Shown here piece by piece: positions 53,722 to 63,327 of a DNA stretch of 64,000 bases. The DNA comes from Pseudanabaena sp. Salubria-1 (GTDB lineage: Bacteria > Cyanobacteriota > Cyanobacteriia > Pseudanabaenales > Pseudanabaenaceae). Position 1 is the first letter of the stretch, and the number at the start of each line of letters is the position of its first letter. The stretch covers positions 62,001 through 126,000 of the forward strand of contig JALQCR010000015.1 in the NCBI GenBank assembly GCA_023336205.1, read 5' to 3'. Made by a program: the position numbers and the translations under genes. Under the pieces are notes generated by a model, which saw only the letters and a program-made list of their open reading frames with translations, did not search any database and was not told where the DNA came from.

Positions 53722-54861
53722 ATGAAAACATTACAGCTAGGTACAAGCTGGTTTTTAGAAGAAGCAGGTGGGTTAGCTCGTGTTTATTACGGTTGTGTAA
53801 CCTTTCTGCCCAAAGTTGGTGTTGAGGTTAAAGGCTTGGTGGCTGGCTCCGAGCAAGTTTTCCAAAGTTCAGGCGGAAAAGTACAGACATTTGCATCGAC
53901 GAATAGCTCAACATGGCAACGATCGCTAGGTGCAAGAAGAGCTTTCAATCAAGCGATCGCAAATTCAGAATTTGATTTGGTAGCATCACACTTTGCCTTG
54001 TATACCTTGCCTTTACTAGATCGTTTAGGTAAGCTGCCCCTAGTGATGCACTTTCATGGACCTTGGGCTTTAGAGAGTCAGGCTGAAGGCGCGGGACGGT
54101 TATCGACTTGGGGTAAATGGGCCATCGAAAAGCTTGTTTATCGGAGGGTAAATGGATTTATTGTTTTGTCAGAATCATTTCGGCAGATTTTGCATAAAAC
54201 CTATAACGTGCCACTAGAAAAGATCTTTATCATTGGTGGGGGAATTGATACAGAAGAATTCAATGTAAATTTGACGATCGCTCAAGCTAGAGAAAAACTA
54301 GGCTGGCCGAAGGATCGAAGGATTATCCTTTGTGTAAGGCGATTAGTTCAGCGCATGGGTTTGGAGAATTTGATTGCATCAATCGCCTTAGTGCGTAAGC
54401 AACATCCTGATGTATTACTACTCATTGCTGGCAAAGGGGCGATCGCGGAGGCTTTGCGATCGCAGATTCAAGAATTGCAATTAGAAAATCATGTGCAGCA
54501 ATTAGGATTTGTGCCAGATCAAGACCTTGCGATCGCTTATCGTGCCTCAGAACTATCAATTGTGCCAACAATATCATTAGAAGGATTTGGTCTAATCGTA
54601 ATTGAATCTTTAGCTGCGGGTACGCCTGTATTAGGAACACCAATTGGAGGTATTCCTGAAATTTTACAGCCATTTTCTCCAGATCTTGTCTTGGAAGGTA
54701 GCTCAAGCAACCAACTAGCTCAGGGGATCAGCGAAGCATTATCAGGACAGCGAAAAATTCCAAGTGCTGAAGAATGCCAAGCCTATGTTAAGCAAAATTA
54801 TGATTGGCAAGTAATTGCCGCGCAAATGAAATCTGTGTATGAGCAAGTTATCAAATCATAG
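53722..54861 (+). CDS. Glycosyltransferase family 4
   Basis: The 379-residue GT-B enzyme has an N-terminal acceptor domain that starts MKTLQLGTSWFLEEAGGLAR and contains LPLVMHFHGPWA. The donor domain contains IFIIGGGIDTEEFN, RRIILCVRRLVQRMGLENLI and the nucleotide-sugar motif LEGFGLIVIESLAAGTPVLG, whose Glu pair is typical of GT4. It probably adds a sugar in exopolysaccharide or cell-envelope glycan synthesis. It opens the polysaccharide region at the right of the window and converges on the WD40 gene, sharing a hairpin terminator. Confidence 0.93.
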   Translation: MKTLQLGTSWFLEEAGGLARVYYGCVTFLPKVGVEVKGLVAGSEQVFQSSGGKVQTFASTNSSTWQRSLGARRAFNQAIANSEFDLVASHFALYTLPLLDRLGKLPLVMHFHGPWALESQAEGAGRLSTWGKWAIEKLVYRRVNGFIVLSESFRQILHKTYNVPLEKIFIIGGGIDTEEFNVNLTIAQAREKLGWPKDRRIILCVRRLVQRMGLENLIASIALVRKQHPDVLLLIAGKGAIAEALRSQIQELQLENHVQQLGFVPDQDLAIAYRASELSIVPTISLEGFGLIVIESLAAGTPVLGTPIGGIPEILQPFSPDLVLEGSSSNQLAQGISEALSGQRKIPSAEECQAYVKQNYDWQVIAAQMKSVYEQVIKS

Positions 54862-54890
54862 ATAGTCCCACTTCGTGAGACTATCTATGA
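54856..54890. terminator. Shared terminator hairpin between convergent genes
   Basis: Arms TCATAGATAGTC (54856-54867) and GACTATCTATGA (54879-54890) overlap the stop codons of the glycosyltransferase and of the WD40 gene. There is no long T-run, so strength is uncertain. Confidence 0.65.
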
Positions 54891-57236
54891 TTCTTCGATC
54901 GCACCTAGGGCAAGTAGCTTAGCTTTTTGGGCAGAAGTTAAACCTGTAGCTTCAGAAATATTGAGCCCTTCATAGGGGCGAGGTTCACGATAGGTTCTGA
55001 TGCATTCACCCGTTTTAATATCCCAAAGTTTGACTGTTTCATCACGACTACTGCTAGCAATCTGCTCACCATTAGGAGAAAATGACACCGCATATATAGT
55101 GCCAATATGTCCAACTAAAGTGCTTACCACTTCGCCAGTTTGCCAGTTCCAAATATTGATTTGGGCATCTTCGCCAGCACTTGACAGTAACATTCCTTTG
55201 GGATCGGCGGCAATTGTTAAGACATTGCCATCGTGACTGCTCGGTTCAGCGATAAATTCACCACTTTTGATATTCCAACGATAGATAAATCTTTCCCCAC
55301 AGCCAAAAACCATATGGGGTTGCATTGGCATAAATGTAACATTAGAAGCAAAAGAGGTAAGTTGATCTAGCGTTTGGACACATTCTCCTGTTTGGGTATC
55401 CCAAATTTTTACAGTTTTATCACGACTGCTACTGATCAGATAACGGTCATCGGCGCTAAAGGCGATCGCCAAGATTGCCGATGTATGCCCCTCTAAAATC
55501 AGTAAACATTCACCAGTGACAATATCTCGGAGTTTAATTACTCGGCTAGTTTCTCCAGTCGCCAGCAATTTACCATCATGGCTAAATACTAAAGTCTTAG
55601 CTAAATCTGGATGTTCAGAAATTGTGGTTAGACAATTTCCACTGCTAACATCCCATAACTTGATCGTGCAGTCTTCCGCGCAACTTGCTAGCAATGTGCC
55701 GAGAGGACTAAAGGCAACTTGCCAAACATGTCCAGCATGACCATGCAAAGCCCGAATACATTGACCTGATTGGATATCCCAAAGACGAATAATTGAGTCA
55801 TCACCACCACTAGCTAACAGGCTATGCTCTAAGTTAAAAACAACTGAGCGCACTGCATTGGTATAACCTTGCAAAATCCGAAACTGCTTTCCTGAGGTGA
55901 CTTCCCAAAGATTAAGGAGATGCTCGTTAGAAATATTGCTTAATGTATCGGTATCGTCATCGCTCTGATTGCCGCTTTTGACTGTCCATGACCGTCCTGT
56001 ATGACCTTGAAAAGTCCGCATACAGAAACCTGTATCGATTTCCCAAAGCTTAACCATTTCATCGCCGCTACTGCTTGCAAGAACTAAGCGCTCAGGATGA
56101 AAAGCAACTGAACGTACCCAATGGTTATGACCTGTTAAGGTTTTAAAGCATTGGGCTGTCTTCAGATCCCAAAGACGGATTGTGCGATCGCCGCTTCCTG
56201 TTGCGAGGGTTGAACCATCATGGCTAAAACTAACCGCAAACACAGTGTGGGTATGCCCTGCCAATGTCTTTATGCAATTACCCGTTTCCACATTCCATAG
56301 TCGCGTCGTTTTGTCTTCACTACCACTAGCTAATACATTGCCGTTATGACTAAAGGCGATCGACCAGACGATATCTTCATGTCCTTCAAATATGCGTACA
56401 CATTCAGCAGTATCGATGTCCCATAGTCTTACAGTGCAATCATCACTGCTACTTGCCAGTAAATTTCCTTTTGAGCTAAAAGCAACAGCTTCGACAATAT
56501 CTTCGTGCCCATGCAAAATCTTAATAGCTCGTCCCGATCTCCATAGTCTTACTGTGCGATCGGCGTGCCCACTAGCTAAAGTTATGCCATCGGGACTGAA
56601 GGCAACTGACATAACTGCACCAATATATCCTTGCAGCGTATTTAGGCAATCGCCTGTAGAGACATCCCATAACTTAATCGATTGATCGACACTACTACTA
56701 GCTAAAACTGTTCCTTCTGGGTTGAAAGCTACAGAAACAACCCATCCTTTATGACCTCTATAAGTGAGGATTGGCTTACCATCGCTAACTTGCCAAAGAT
56801 GAATATCGCCTTTAGTGTCACCGATCGCTAATAATTTGCCATTAGCGCTGAAAGCTACCGACAGAACACCACCAATTACCTCCGCAAATACAGATTTAAT
56901 GACAGCAGTTTGAGAAAAGTTAACTCGATGTAATTTGACTTCCGACAAATAAGCCTGGCGAATGGCTAAATAAGAGAAGTCAATTCCTGTCAAATCAATG
57001 CCAAGATGACATAACAAATTAATTATATTGCCACCACCATAGCCAAAAGTTGATTTATGTTCACCTTCAGGACGTAGTTCGCGCCTGCGTAGCTCTTGAA
57101 GGTTCAGCAAAAGTTCTTTAGCCACCATTTGCTTACTACCCAAACGTCCTAAGAGCTTGGTAGCCAGTGGTTCTAAAATCAGACGAATTTGACTTTGGCG
57201 AATATAGTCCTTAGTTGTTGCTTTGATCAAAGCATA
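54885..57236 (-). pseudogene. STAND NTPase gene, C-terminal WD40 piece (IS-disrupted)
   Basis: This is the 3' part of the gene that begins at 59938. It encodes a helical linker (TKDYIRQSQIRLILEPLATK), a region with pentapeptide-like LGIDLTGIDFSYLAI, and then about fourteen WD40 repeats, each with the GH...WD pattern (for example GSGDRTIRLWDLKTAQCFKT). These should form two beta-propellers. In STAND proteins such propellers sense a ligand and release the NTPase. Translation could restart at TTG 57230 to give a free propeller protein, but nothing shows that it does. Confidence 0.9.
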
Positions 57237-57245
57237 GTGACGGAG

Positions 57246-58543
57246 CTTAGTGGTGCAGAAAACTCATGGGAGTCTCAAGATGAGACAATGGTAATACGGG
57301 CAAATTCGATACGAAAATCTAACTTTTCGCGTTTAGCAATAGAAGCAGAGGCAGGAGGAGGATTAGTTCTAGGCAAAATCTGCAAAATAGGAAGAGATTT
57401 TTGTTGGTAAAGAAGAGTGTGAAGCTGACGGAGACCGAGTTGCAGAAAACTCAAGCCGCGATGATCGTGCCAATCAATCGCAGCCCTTTGCCCCAAACGC
57501 ACCAACATTATGCCAAGAATTACAGCAATCAGGTTAGCCGTGGCAAGGAGCATAAATAAACAGGTAAGAGCTTGAGCATCACGGAGATGAGAGCTAACCA
57601 CATTAAAAGCCGCCGACTTGTAATCCTTAAAATGAGGTTCAATACCGCCAAAGCGTTTGCCATAGAGAGCAAAAGTCTGTAATGAAGGGGGAATATCGGT
57701 AAGGACAGCCCATGAACCGTTAGCCATGTCTAGGTTAGCCGTCGCTAAGTGACAATTAACATCACCGAGTACGGTGACATTGGGAACTAGATAAGCTTGC
57801 TCTGTGGGAGGTATCAGTTGTTCGACGCGCTTGGTTGTACCTGTCGGCAAAGTCACTAGCAGATCCGACTTTGCGCGAATTGCCCAAGACCATTGATTTT
57901 GCTGTAACCATCGAATTAATTCCCCATGTTCAAAGCCTCGGTCGGCAAGTAAGGTCACTTTGCTTTCTGGCGGCAATAGGGTGAGTACTTGTTCTAATAC
58001 GGGACGGTAATGCTCAAAGCCAACAGTAGCGCTTCCATGCTCTAATACCACTTGCGCTAAAGTAATCGACCTTCCACCCCAAATCAAGCATATTTCGATC
58101 AGACAGAATTTATCCCACAGCATACTCGTATCGAGAGCTAGTTCCAACGATGCTCCTGCAAATGCTTGGAGAAAGTGCTTCACCAATGGGTTATAGAATG
58201 TCTCGGCGATGATATGTGGATTATGCACAAAGTAGCTTAGTCTTTCCATCTGACTTCTGGCTTGGCACTCTCGATGGCTTAAATAGGGCAACCAATGACT
58301 CAGACTCGCACTTCCTGATTGCAATATCGCAGCTACAGACTCCGCAAATCCTTGGAGATGTCGCTTATCTTTTGGCTTGAGCCATTGACGCAATTGTTGT
58401 TGTAGCTGAAGATATAGGTGGGGCATGGATAAGATCTTTTGTTGAGGAACTTGAGTATCTCATCTCTTGCCCCTTTTTGCCTCTTGTCTCATGATGAGAT
58501 TCTATGCCTAGCAACGCTTTTCAGATTTTTCTGCACCACTAAG
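57246..58543 (-). mobile_element. IS4-family element, copy 2 (1298 bp)
   Basis: It has the same 17-bp terminal repeats as the element at 12329 (CTTAGTGGTGCAGAAAA at the left end and its complement at 58527-58543). A 9-bp direct target duplication GTGACGGAG lies at 57237-57245 and 58544-58552. It is inserted in the NB-ARC/WD40 gene. Confidence 0.95.
57275..58426 (-). CDS. IS4 family transposase, copy 2
   Basis: This 383-residue DDE transposase is closely related to that at 12358, with the same DTSMLWDKFCLIE, LLADRGFEHGELIRWL and YGKRFGGIEPHFKDYK motifs. The Arg of the Y-R-E-K block is kept. Compared with copy 1, two bases are lost near the N-terminus, so the upstream start is out of frame and translation begins at MPHLYLQLQQ. 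The catalytic part is intact, and whether the shorter N-terminus matters is unknown. Confidence 0.92.
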   Translation of the reverse strand: MPHLYLQLQQQLRQWLKPKDKRHLQGFAESVAAILQSGSASLSHWLPYLSHRECQARSQMERLSYFVHNPHIIAETFYNPLVKHFLQAFAGASLELALDTSMLWDKFCLIEICLIWGGRSITLAQVVLEHGSATVGFEHYRPVLEQVLTLLPPESKVTLLADRGFEHGELIRWLQQNQWSWAIRAKSDLLVTLPTGTTKRVEQLIPPTEQAYLVPNVTVLGDVNCHLATANLDMANGSWAVLTDIPPSLQTFALYGKRFGGIEPHFKDYKSAAFNVVSSHLRDAQALTCLFMLLATANLIAVILGIMLVRLGQRAAIDWHDHRGLSFLQLGLRQLHTLLYQQKSLPILQILPRTNPPPASASIAKREKLDFRIEFARITIVSS

Positions 58544-59938
58544 GTGACGGAGATAGAAAAGTTGCCTATTCAGCTTTAATTGGATACTTGGTAAAGCCCC
58601 AAGAGGATGCTCTTGAGTAATTTCTTGGTAAATTTGATCGACCAGTAAGTTAGTGACAAACTCCATAACTACAGGCTGCTGAGTAAAACCTGCGGCTGAA
58701 TGTTCGACTAGAGATCGCCTCTTGAGCGATCGCAGCGACATCATCAGATAATTTTGCTCAATCATTGGCACAATATCAGAGCGCAGTTCATTTGGCTGGA
58801 CAGGCTCGCGATTAATTGCTAGCCAGATCATAATTTGCTTCTCATGTGCAGTCAGTCTCTGATATTGCTGCTCGATCAAATTGGCAATACCACTAAAAAT
58901 AATCGTCTTTTGTTCCAAGAATCGATTAATACTACCCGAATAAAGATCTTTGATCGAAGTTGCAGCGATCTTCAGCGCCAAGGGGTTACCACGATACCAG
59001 TCCACTAAACGGTGTAAATCATCTGCCATAGCCTTAACCCCCTTAGCCTCGAGGACATGTTCTGCAGCAGATTCATCTAGTCCAGTCAGTAGCAATGCTC
59101 TCACGGGCAAAATATCTCCCTCTAAAGTTGCGACTTCTTCAGGCATTTCGCGGCTAGTAATCACCACGCAACTGCGATGGGAGACCTCCCCAATCCTTCT
59201 AAGCAGAGAGCCATAACCTTCATAATCCTTACGATATGCTCCTGCTTGCGCCTCATCTCTCAGGACCGATTCAAAATTGTCCAACACTAGCAAACAACGA
59301 TAACGCTGCAAGTATTCCATTAATCGCGAAATCAAGGCATTGGTATCAGTGGTTTCAGGGGTTTCTCGCTGATGTGACAAGAAGTGGATTACAGCAACCA
59401 ACATTTCGCTAGGTGTTTTGGCGTTATTTAGCGATCGCCATACCACAAAATCAAATTTCTCTTGCAACTGTTGAGCTAACTTAACAGACAGCGCAGTTTT
59501 ACCTAATCCACCCATGCCCAAAAGTGCTATCAACCGACAGCGATCACGATCAATCCATTGATCGAGGATTTCTAACTCGGATTTACGACCATAAAAAAAA
59601 GTGACATCGACTACCTCGCCCCAGTCTTGATAGCTGCTTGCCGAACCCTGTAAATTGGGGACAGTCGTGGGAGAATCAGCTAGCTTCTTTTGGATTTGAC
59701 GGCGAATTACATTTTGTACCGTACTTTTGGTTACTTTTTCGCCAAAAGTCTCCGTTAATAAATGCCAAAGCTTATGGCTGACTAGCTTGATGTAACCAGC
59801 ATCATAGCCTGTCTGCTTCGCAATCTCAGAATAAGACAAACCCTGCCATACCCCAAGAAAGACAGACTGCTCAACTCGAGACAGACTGCGCTCTTTTAAC
59901 GACAACTCTATAAATGTCACCGCCTCATCAGCCGTCAT
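58544..59938 (-). pseudogene. STAND NTPase gene, N-terminal HTH and NB-ARC piece (IS-disrupted)
   Basis: The piece has 465 codons. Residues 1-85 form a predicted helix-turn-helix domain (SYSEIAKQTGYDAGYIKLVS) seen at the N-terminus of many cyanobacterial STAND proteins (the vMAP type). The NB-ARC ATPase follows with P-loop GMGGLGKTA (141-149), Walker B CLLVLDNFESVL (Asp220), and the later GLPL-like GNPLALKIAATSI. Joining 59938-58544 to 57236-54885 gives 3747 bases, exactly 1248 codons plus stop, reading LFYLRHYALIKATT across the junction. Such proteins are signalling or defence switches that sense a ligand by the WD40 part. The gene as it stands stops in the IS at 58508. Confidence 0.92.
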
Positions 59939-60397
59939 AGATGCGCCTTAAAGATATAAATATAACTTTTATATAACTTCACAATTGTCATTCTAAGACG
60001 TTTTACTCTTGTCATTCTAAGAAGTTTTATGCTTTGTTGTATTTTGTTATGAAATTGCTTATGAAATTGCTATCGACTCTTAAATTATGAAACCAATTTT
60101 GGGATGTGCCACTCTTACTGTGATACATAACCCAAAATTGTTTTTGATAAAAGTCTTCCACAGACAGACTTTTATCAAAAACAATTTTTATAGCGAGAAC
60201 TGTGGGAATATAGCTTTTTCAAATTAGTGGCTCATCTGGGTTTGAGGGGTAAATGGTACAGTATCGATACAATTATTGGCGACATGGTAGGGCTGTAACT
60301 GTTGCTCCGAGAGGATTCTGATTACTATTAGCTGTGCTTATCCCCATGAACCCAGAAGAGCCAAATTAGTAACCCTAGTCAGACCCATTAAAATCAA
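59939..60397. other. 459-base divergent spacer with direct repeats and a 23-bp hairpin
   Basis: A 21-base direct repeat (TTGTCATTCTAAGANGTTTTA) occurs at 59985-60005 and 60009-60029, 24 bases apart, about 50 bases upstream of the STAND gene start. It could be an operator. A 23-bp perfect hairpin lies at 60134-60156 and 60166-60188. The remainder should hold the promoter of the glycosyltransferase at 60398. Confidence 0.75.
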
Positions 60398-61498
60398 ATG
60401 AAAATAGCTTTAGTTCATGACTATCTTACGCAACGTGGTGGAGCTGAAAGGGTTTTTGAACTTTTGTGCAAGCACTTCCCAGATGCAGATCTGTATACCT
60501 CTATATATGATCGCCAAAATACCATTGATTTAGGTGATCGCCCAGTTCACACTACATTTTTACAAAATATTCCTATAAATCGTAAATACTTTCGCATATT
60601 TGCGCCTTTTTACTATAGCGCATTTAAATCGCTTGATCTTCAGCAATATGATTTGATTCTTAGCAGTAGTGCAAGCTTTGCTAAAGGAATACAAAAGCGC
60701 TCTGATGCGGTGCATATTTGCTTTTGCCACAATATTACCCGTTTCTTATGGGACACCAATACTTACTTGAGAGAATATGGTGCATACAGCTTTTTTAAGC
60801 CTCTAGTTGAGATAGTCTTTCAGAGAATGCGTCAACAAGATATCTTTTACGCGCAATCACCCGATTATTACATCGCTAATTCCACCACAGTTGCTAAGCG
60901 AATTCGAGAAATCTACAACAAAGATGCTGTAGTTGTAAATTATCCTATTGATGATTGTAGATTTACCTTTTCCGATCAAAAAGACGATTACTGTCTGGTC
61001 TCCTCGCGACATCTTAGTTATAAACGTCTTGATATAATTGTCGAAGCCTTTAATAGTCTAGATCTGCCTCTCATCATCACGGGAGAAGGTCCCGAAACGA
61101 AACAATTACGGACAAGAGCTCGTCCCAATATTCAATTTCTTGGTCATGTTAGCGATCGCGATCGGTGCAATCTCATGTCCAAGGCAAAATTTGTAATTGT
61201 TGCGGCTTTAGAAGATTATGGGCTTGTGCCTATTGAAGCAAATGCCAGCGGTACACCTGTAATTGCTTATGGCGCTGGTGGTGTCATGGACACGCAAATC
61301 TCAGAGCTAACTGGTATTTTGTTTGAACAACAAACAGCAGAGTCATTAAAAGATGCCATAATCAAAGCACAAAAAGTAGATTGGGACTACGCCAAAATCC
61401 GAGAACATGCAATCTCTAACTTTTCCCAGTTGGTATTCTTCAAAAAAGTGGATCAGATCGTAGAGGAAATCTGTATCAGCCGAGGAATCAAGAAATAA
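60398..61498 (+). CDS. Glycosyltransferase family 4
   Basis: The 366-residue GT-B enzyme starts MKIALVHDYLTQRGGAERVF, a typical start for mannosyl- or related GT4 transferases of exopolysaccharide loci. It has the donor-site motif LEDYGLVPIEANASGTPVIA and ITGEGPETKQLRTRA in the second domain. It probably adds one sugar of a repeat unit on the cytoplasmic face. It precedes the Wzz-type gene by 52 bases, so both were presumably one operon. Confidence 0.93.
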   Translation: MKIALVHDYLTQRGGAERVFELLCKHFPDADLYTSIYDRQNTIDLGDRPVHTTFLQNIPINRKYFRIFAPFYYSAFKSLDLQQYDLILSSSASFAKGIQKRSDAVHICFCHNITRFLWDTNTYLREYGAYSFFKPLVEIVFQRMRQQDIFYAQSPDYYIANSTTVAKRIREIYNKDAVVVNYPIDDCRFTFSDQKDDYCLVSSRHLSYKRLDIIVEAFNSLDLPLIITGEGPETKQLRTRARPNIQFLGHVSDRDRCNLMSKAKFVIVAALEDYGLVPIEANASGTPVIAYGAGGVMDTQISELTGILFEQQTAESLKDAIIKAQKVDWDYAKIREHAISNFSQLVFFKKVDQIVEEICISRGIKK

Positions 61499-61550
61499 CT
61501 TAACGAAACAGAAGAGTTTTTTTGCTGGAACTATTAAGAAGTGAAACCCT

Positions 61551-62032
61551 ATGAGTATCAATGCAGCTAATCCAACAGCTCCAGTTCTTGCTGAGCAAGA
61601 TCCAGGTTACGGGAAAATTTTTGCAGTTCTTTCCCGTAGACGTTTTTGGCTTTTGGGTGGCTTAAGTTTAGGGCTAGTAATTGCCATTTCTTTAAGCATT
61701 ATCTCTAAGCCTAAATACACAAGTTCCATGCGCTTGCTAGTCGAATCAACTTATAAGGCTGACGAAAAAGCTGCTGGAAACTCATTAAATATTGACTCAA
61801 ACATCCAGATTGACTATGCAACACAACTACAGTTGCTGCAAAGCTCTTCATTATTTCAAAAAGCTGCTACTTTACTAAACGATAAATATCCTGGAATTAC
61901 TGGCGCTGATCTTCAAACATTAAAAATTGAGATGCTGGGAGGCAAAGAATCTCCAACCAAAATTATTGAAATCCAATACATTGCCTTAGATCCTGTGAAA
62001 GCAAGAGAAGTTTTACGGGCTTTTCAAAAAGT
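61551..62032 (+). pseudogene. Wzz-type polysaccharide chain-length/export protein, N-terminal piece (IS1-disrupted)
   Basis: The gene opens MSINAANPTAPVLAEQDPGY. A cytoplasmic N-terminus is followed by a membrane segment (FWLLGGLSLGLVIAISLSII, about 32-51) and the periplasmic Wzz domain (KYTSSMRLLVESTYKADEKA). These polysaccharide co-polymerases set the length and help export of capsule or EPS. The frame is cut by IS1 at 62033. Joining to 62859 reads AFQKVYTDYNREQQ without a shift. The joined part is 951 bases (317 codons) up to the next break at 63328. Confidence 0.9.
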
Positions 62033-62850
62033 GGTAGTCCTAAAAAGGAAAGGATGTAGGAAAATATCCAGATAGTTGATACAAAGTAAAGTAATGTCAG
62101 AAGCAAGGCCATCCTGTCCATCCTGCCAGTCCGTATCCGTTGTAAAAAACGGCAGTACACGACATGGAAAACAAAATTATAAATGTCGGGACTGTGGTCG
62201 TCAATTTGTAGAAAATCCACAGTGGCAGAGAGTTTCAGAGCGTACCCAAGACACTTATGACCTTCTTGAGAAACTACTACTAGAAAAAATCCCACTAGCT
62301 GGAATTGCCAGAGTCCTCAAGGTCTCAGAGAGATGGTTGCAAAGTTACGTCAATCATAAATATGAAAACGTTCCTCAGCAGGTGGAGGTAGAACCAAAAC
62401 CAAAACGCCGTTTGACCATACAGATGGATGAATTGTGGTCTTTTGTGGACGACAAAGGCAATAAACAGTGGGTATGGCTTGCCATTGATGCCGAGACTCG
62501 TGAAATTGTCGGTTGTTATATAGGCGATCGCACTGGTGAATCAGCTCAGAAGTTATGGGAATCGTTGCCTAGCGTCTATCGCCAATGTGCGGTTATTTAT
62601 ACTGACTTCTATTCGTCTTATCCAGTTGTCCTGCCCAGCAAACGTCATAGGGCTGTCGGGAAAGAAACGGGAAAGACCAACTATATTGAGAGATTCAACT
62701 GTACGTTACGTCAACGAGTATCAAGACTAGTTAGAAAGACCTTATCTTTTTCTAAGAAATTGGAAAATCACATTGGAGCCATTTGGAATTTTATTCATCA
62801 TTACAACGATTCTTTACCTCCGTGTGCGTCCTTTCCTTTTTAGGACTACC
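62033..62850 (+). mobile_element. IS1-family element (818 bp)
   Basis: Terminal inverted repeats start GGTAGTCCTAAAAAGGAAAG at 62033 and, as complement, end at 62850. The 8-bp target duplication CAAAAAGT lies at 62025-62032 and 62851-62858. It is inserted in the wzz gene; excision with one CAAAAAGT restores the frame. Confidence 0.94.
62094..62843 (+). CDS. IS1 family transposase, single frame
   Basis: The 249-residue protein runs from ATG 62094 (MSEARPSCPSCQS); a TTG at 62076 is an alternative. The N-terminal zinc finger has CPSCQSVSVVKNGSTRHGKQ and YKCRDCGRQF. An HTH follows (LAGIARVLKVSERWLQSYVN). The DDE core is seen at TIQMDELWSFVDDKG (first Asp), IYTDFYSSYPVV (second Asp) and TNYIERFNCTLRQR (Glu). 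InsA and InsB parts are in one frame, so no programmed frameshift is needed, unlike classic IS1. Confidence 0.95.
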   Translation: MSEARPSCPSCQSVSVVKNGSTRHGKQNYKCRDCGRQFVENPQWQRVSERTQDTYDLLEKLLLEKIPLAGIARVLKVSERWLQSYVNHKYENVPQQVEVEPKPKRRLTIQMDELWSFVDDKGNKQWVWLAIDAETREIVGCYIGDRTGESAQKLWESLPSVYRQCAVIYTDFYSSYPVVLPSKRHRAVGKETGKTNYIERFNCTLRQRVSRLVRKTLSFSKKLENHIGAIWNFIHHYNDSLPPCASFPF

Positions 62851-62858
62851 CAAAAAGT

Positions 62859-63327
62859 GTATACCGACTACAACCGAGAACAACAAGAAAAGCGTTTGCA
62901 GAAAGGCTTAGCAGGTATAGACGAGCAAGTAGACAATATTCGTAAAAGCATCTCTGAAGTTTCTGAATCAATCGAATTATTTCGTCGCAAGAATAATCTG
63001 TTTGATGTGACACAGCGAGTAACCGAAGTTACAGCAGCACTGAATGGGATTGAGCAACAAAAACGTACTGCTAAGTTAGAACTTGATCAAGCTATCACTC
63101 GACTAGAATCTCTACAACAAAACCTTAACTTGTCTTCACAGGATGCAATATTACTTACCCGTTTAAATCAGTCGCCACGATATCAAGCACTTGTCCTAGA
63201 AATGCAAAGTATAGAAGTTGCATTAAATCGCGAAAAAGCTAGATTTCAATCTGCTAGCCCTATTGTTGAAGCCCTTGAACTACGTTTTAGCCAGCAGCAG
63301 AATAGTCTTGAAGAGGAAAGAAGAAGT
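62859..63327 (+). pseudogene. Wzz-type protein, central coiled-coil piece (cut by ISL3)
   Basis: This is the continuation of the wzz gene after IS1. It encodes a long coiled coil (YTDYNREQQEKRLQKGLAGI, then EQVDNIRKSISEVSE and LDQAITRLESLQQNL), typical of the periplasmic part. The frame runs into the ISL3 end at 63328 and stops at 63387 within it. The C-terminal membrane segment and, if present, the kinase domain are beyond the window or lost. Confidence 0.88.

Noticed and set aside
62773..62858. Start of a separate gene at 62773 for the second wzz piece
   Set aside because: Codons before 62851 belong to the IS1 end; the true reading comes from the first wzz piece after excision.
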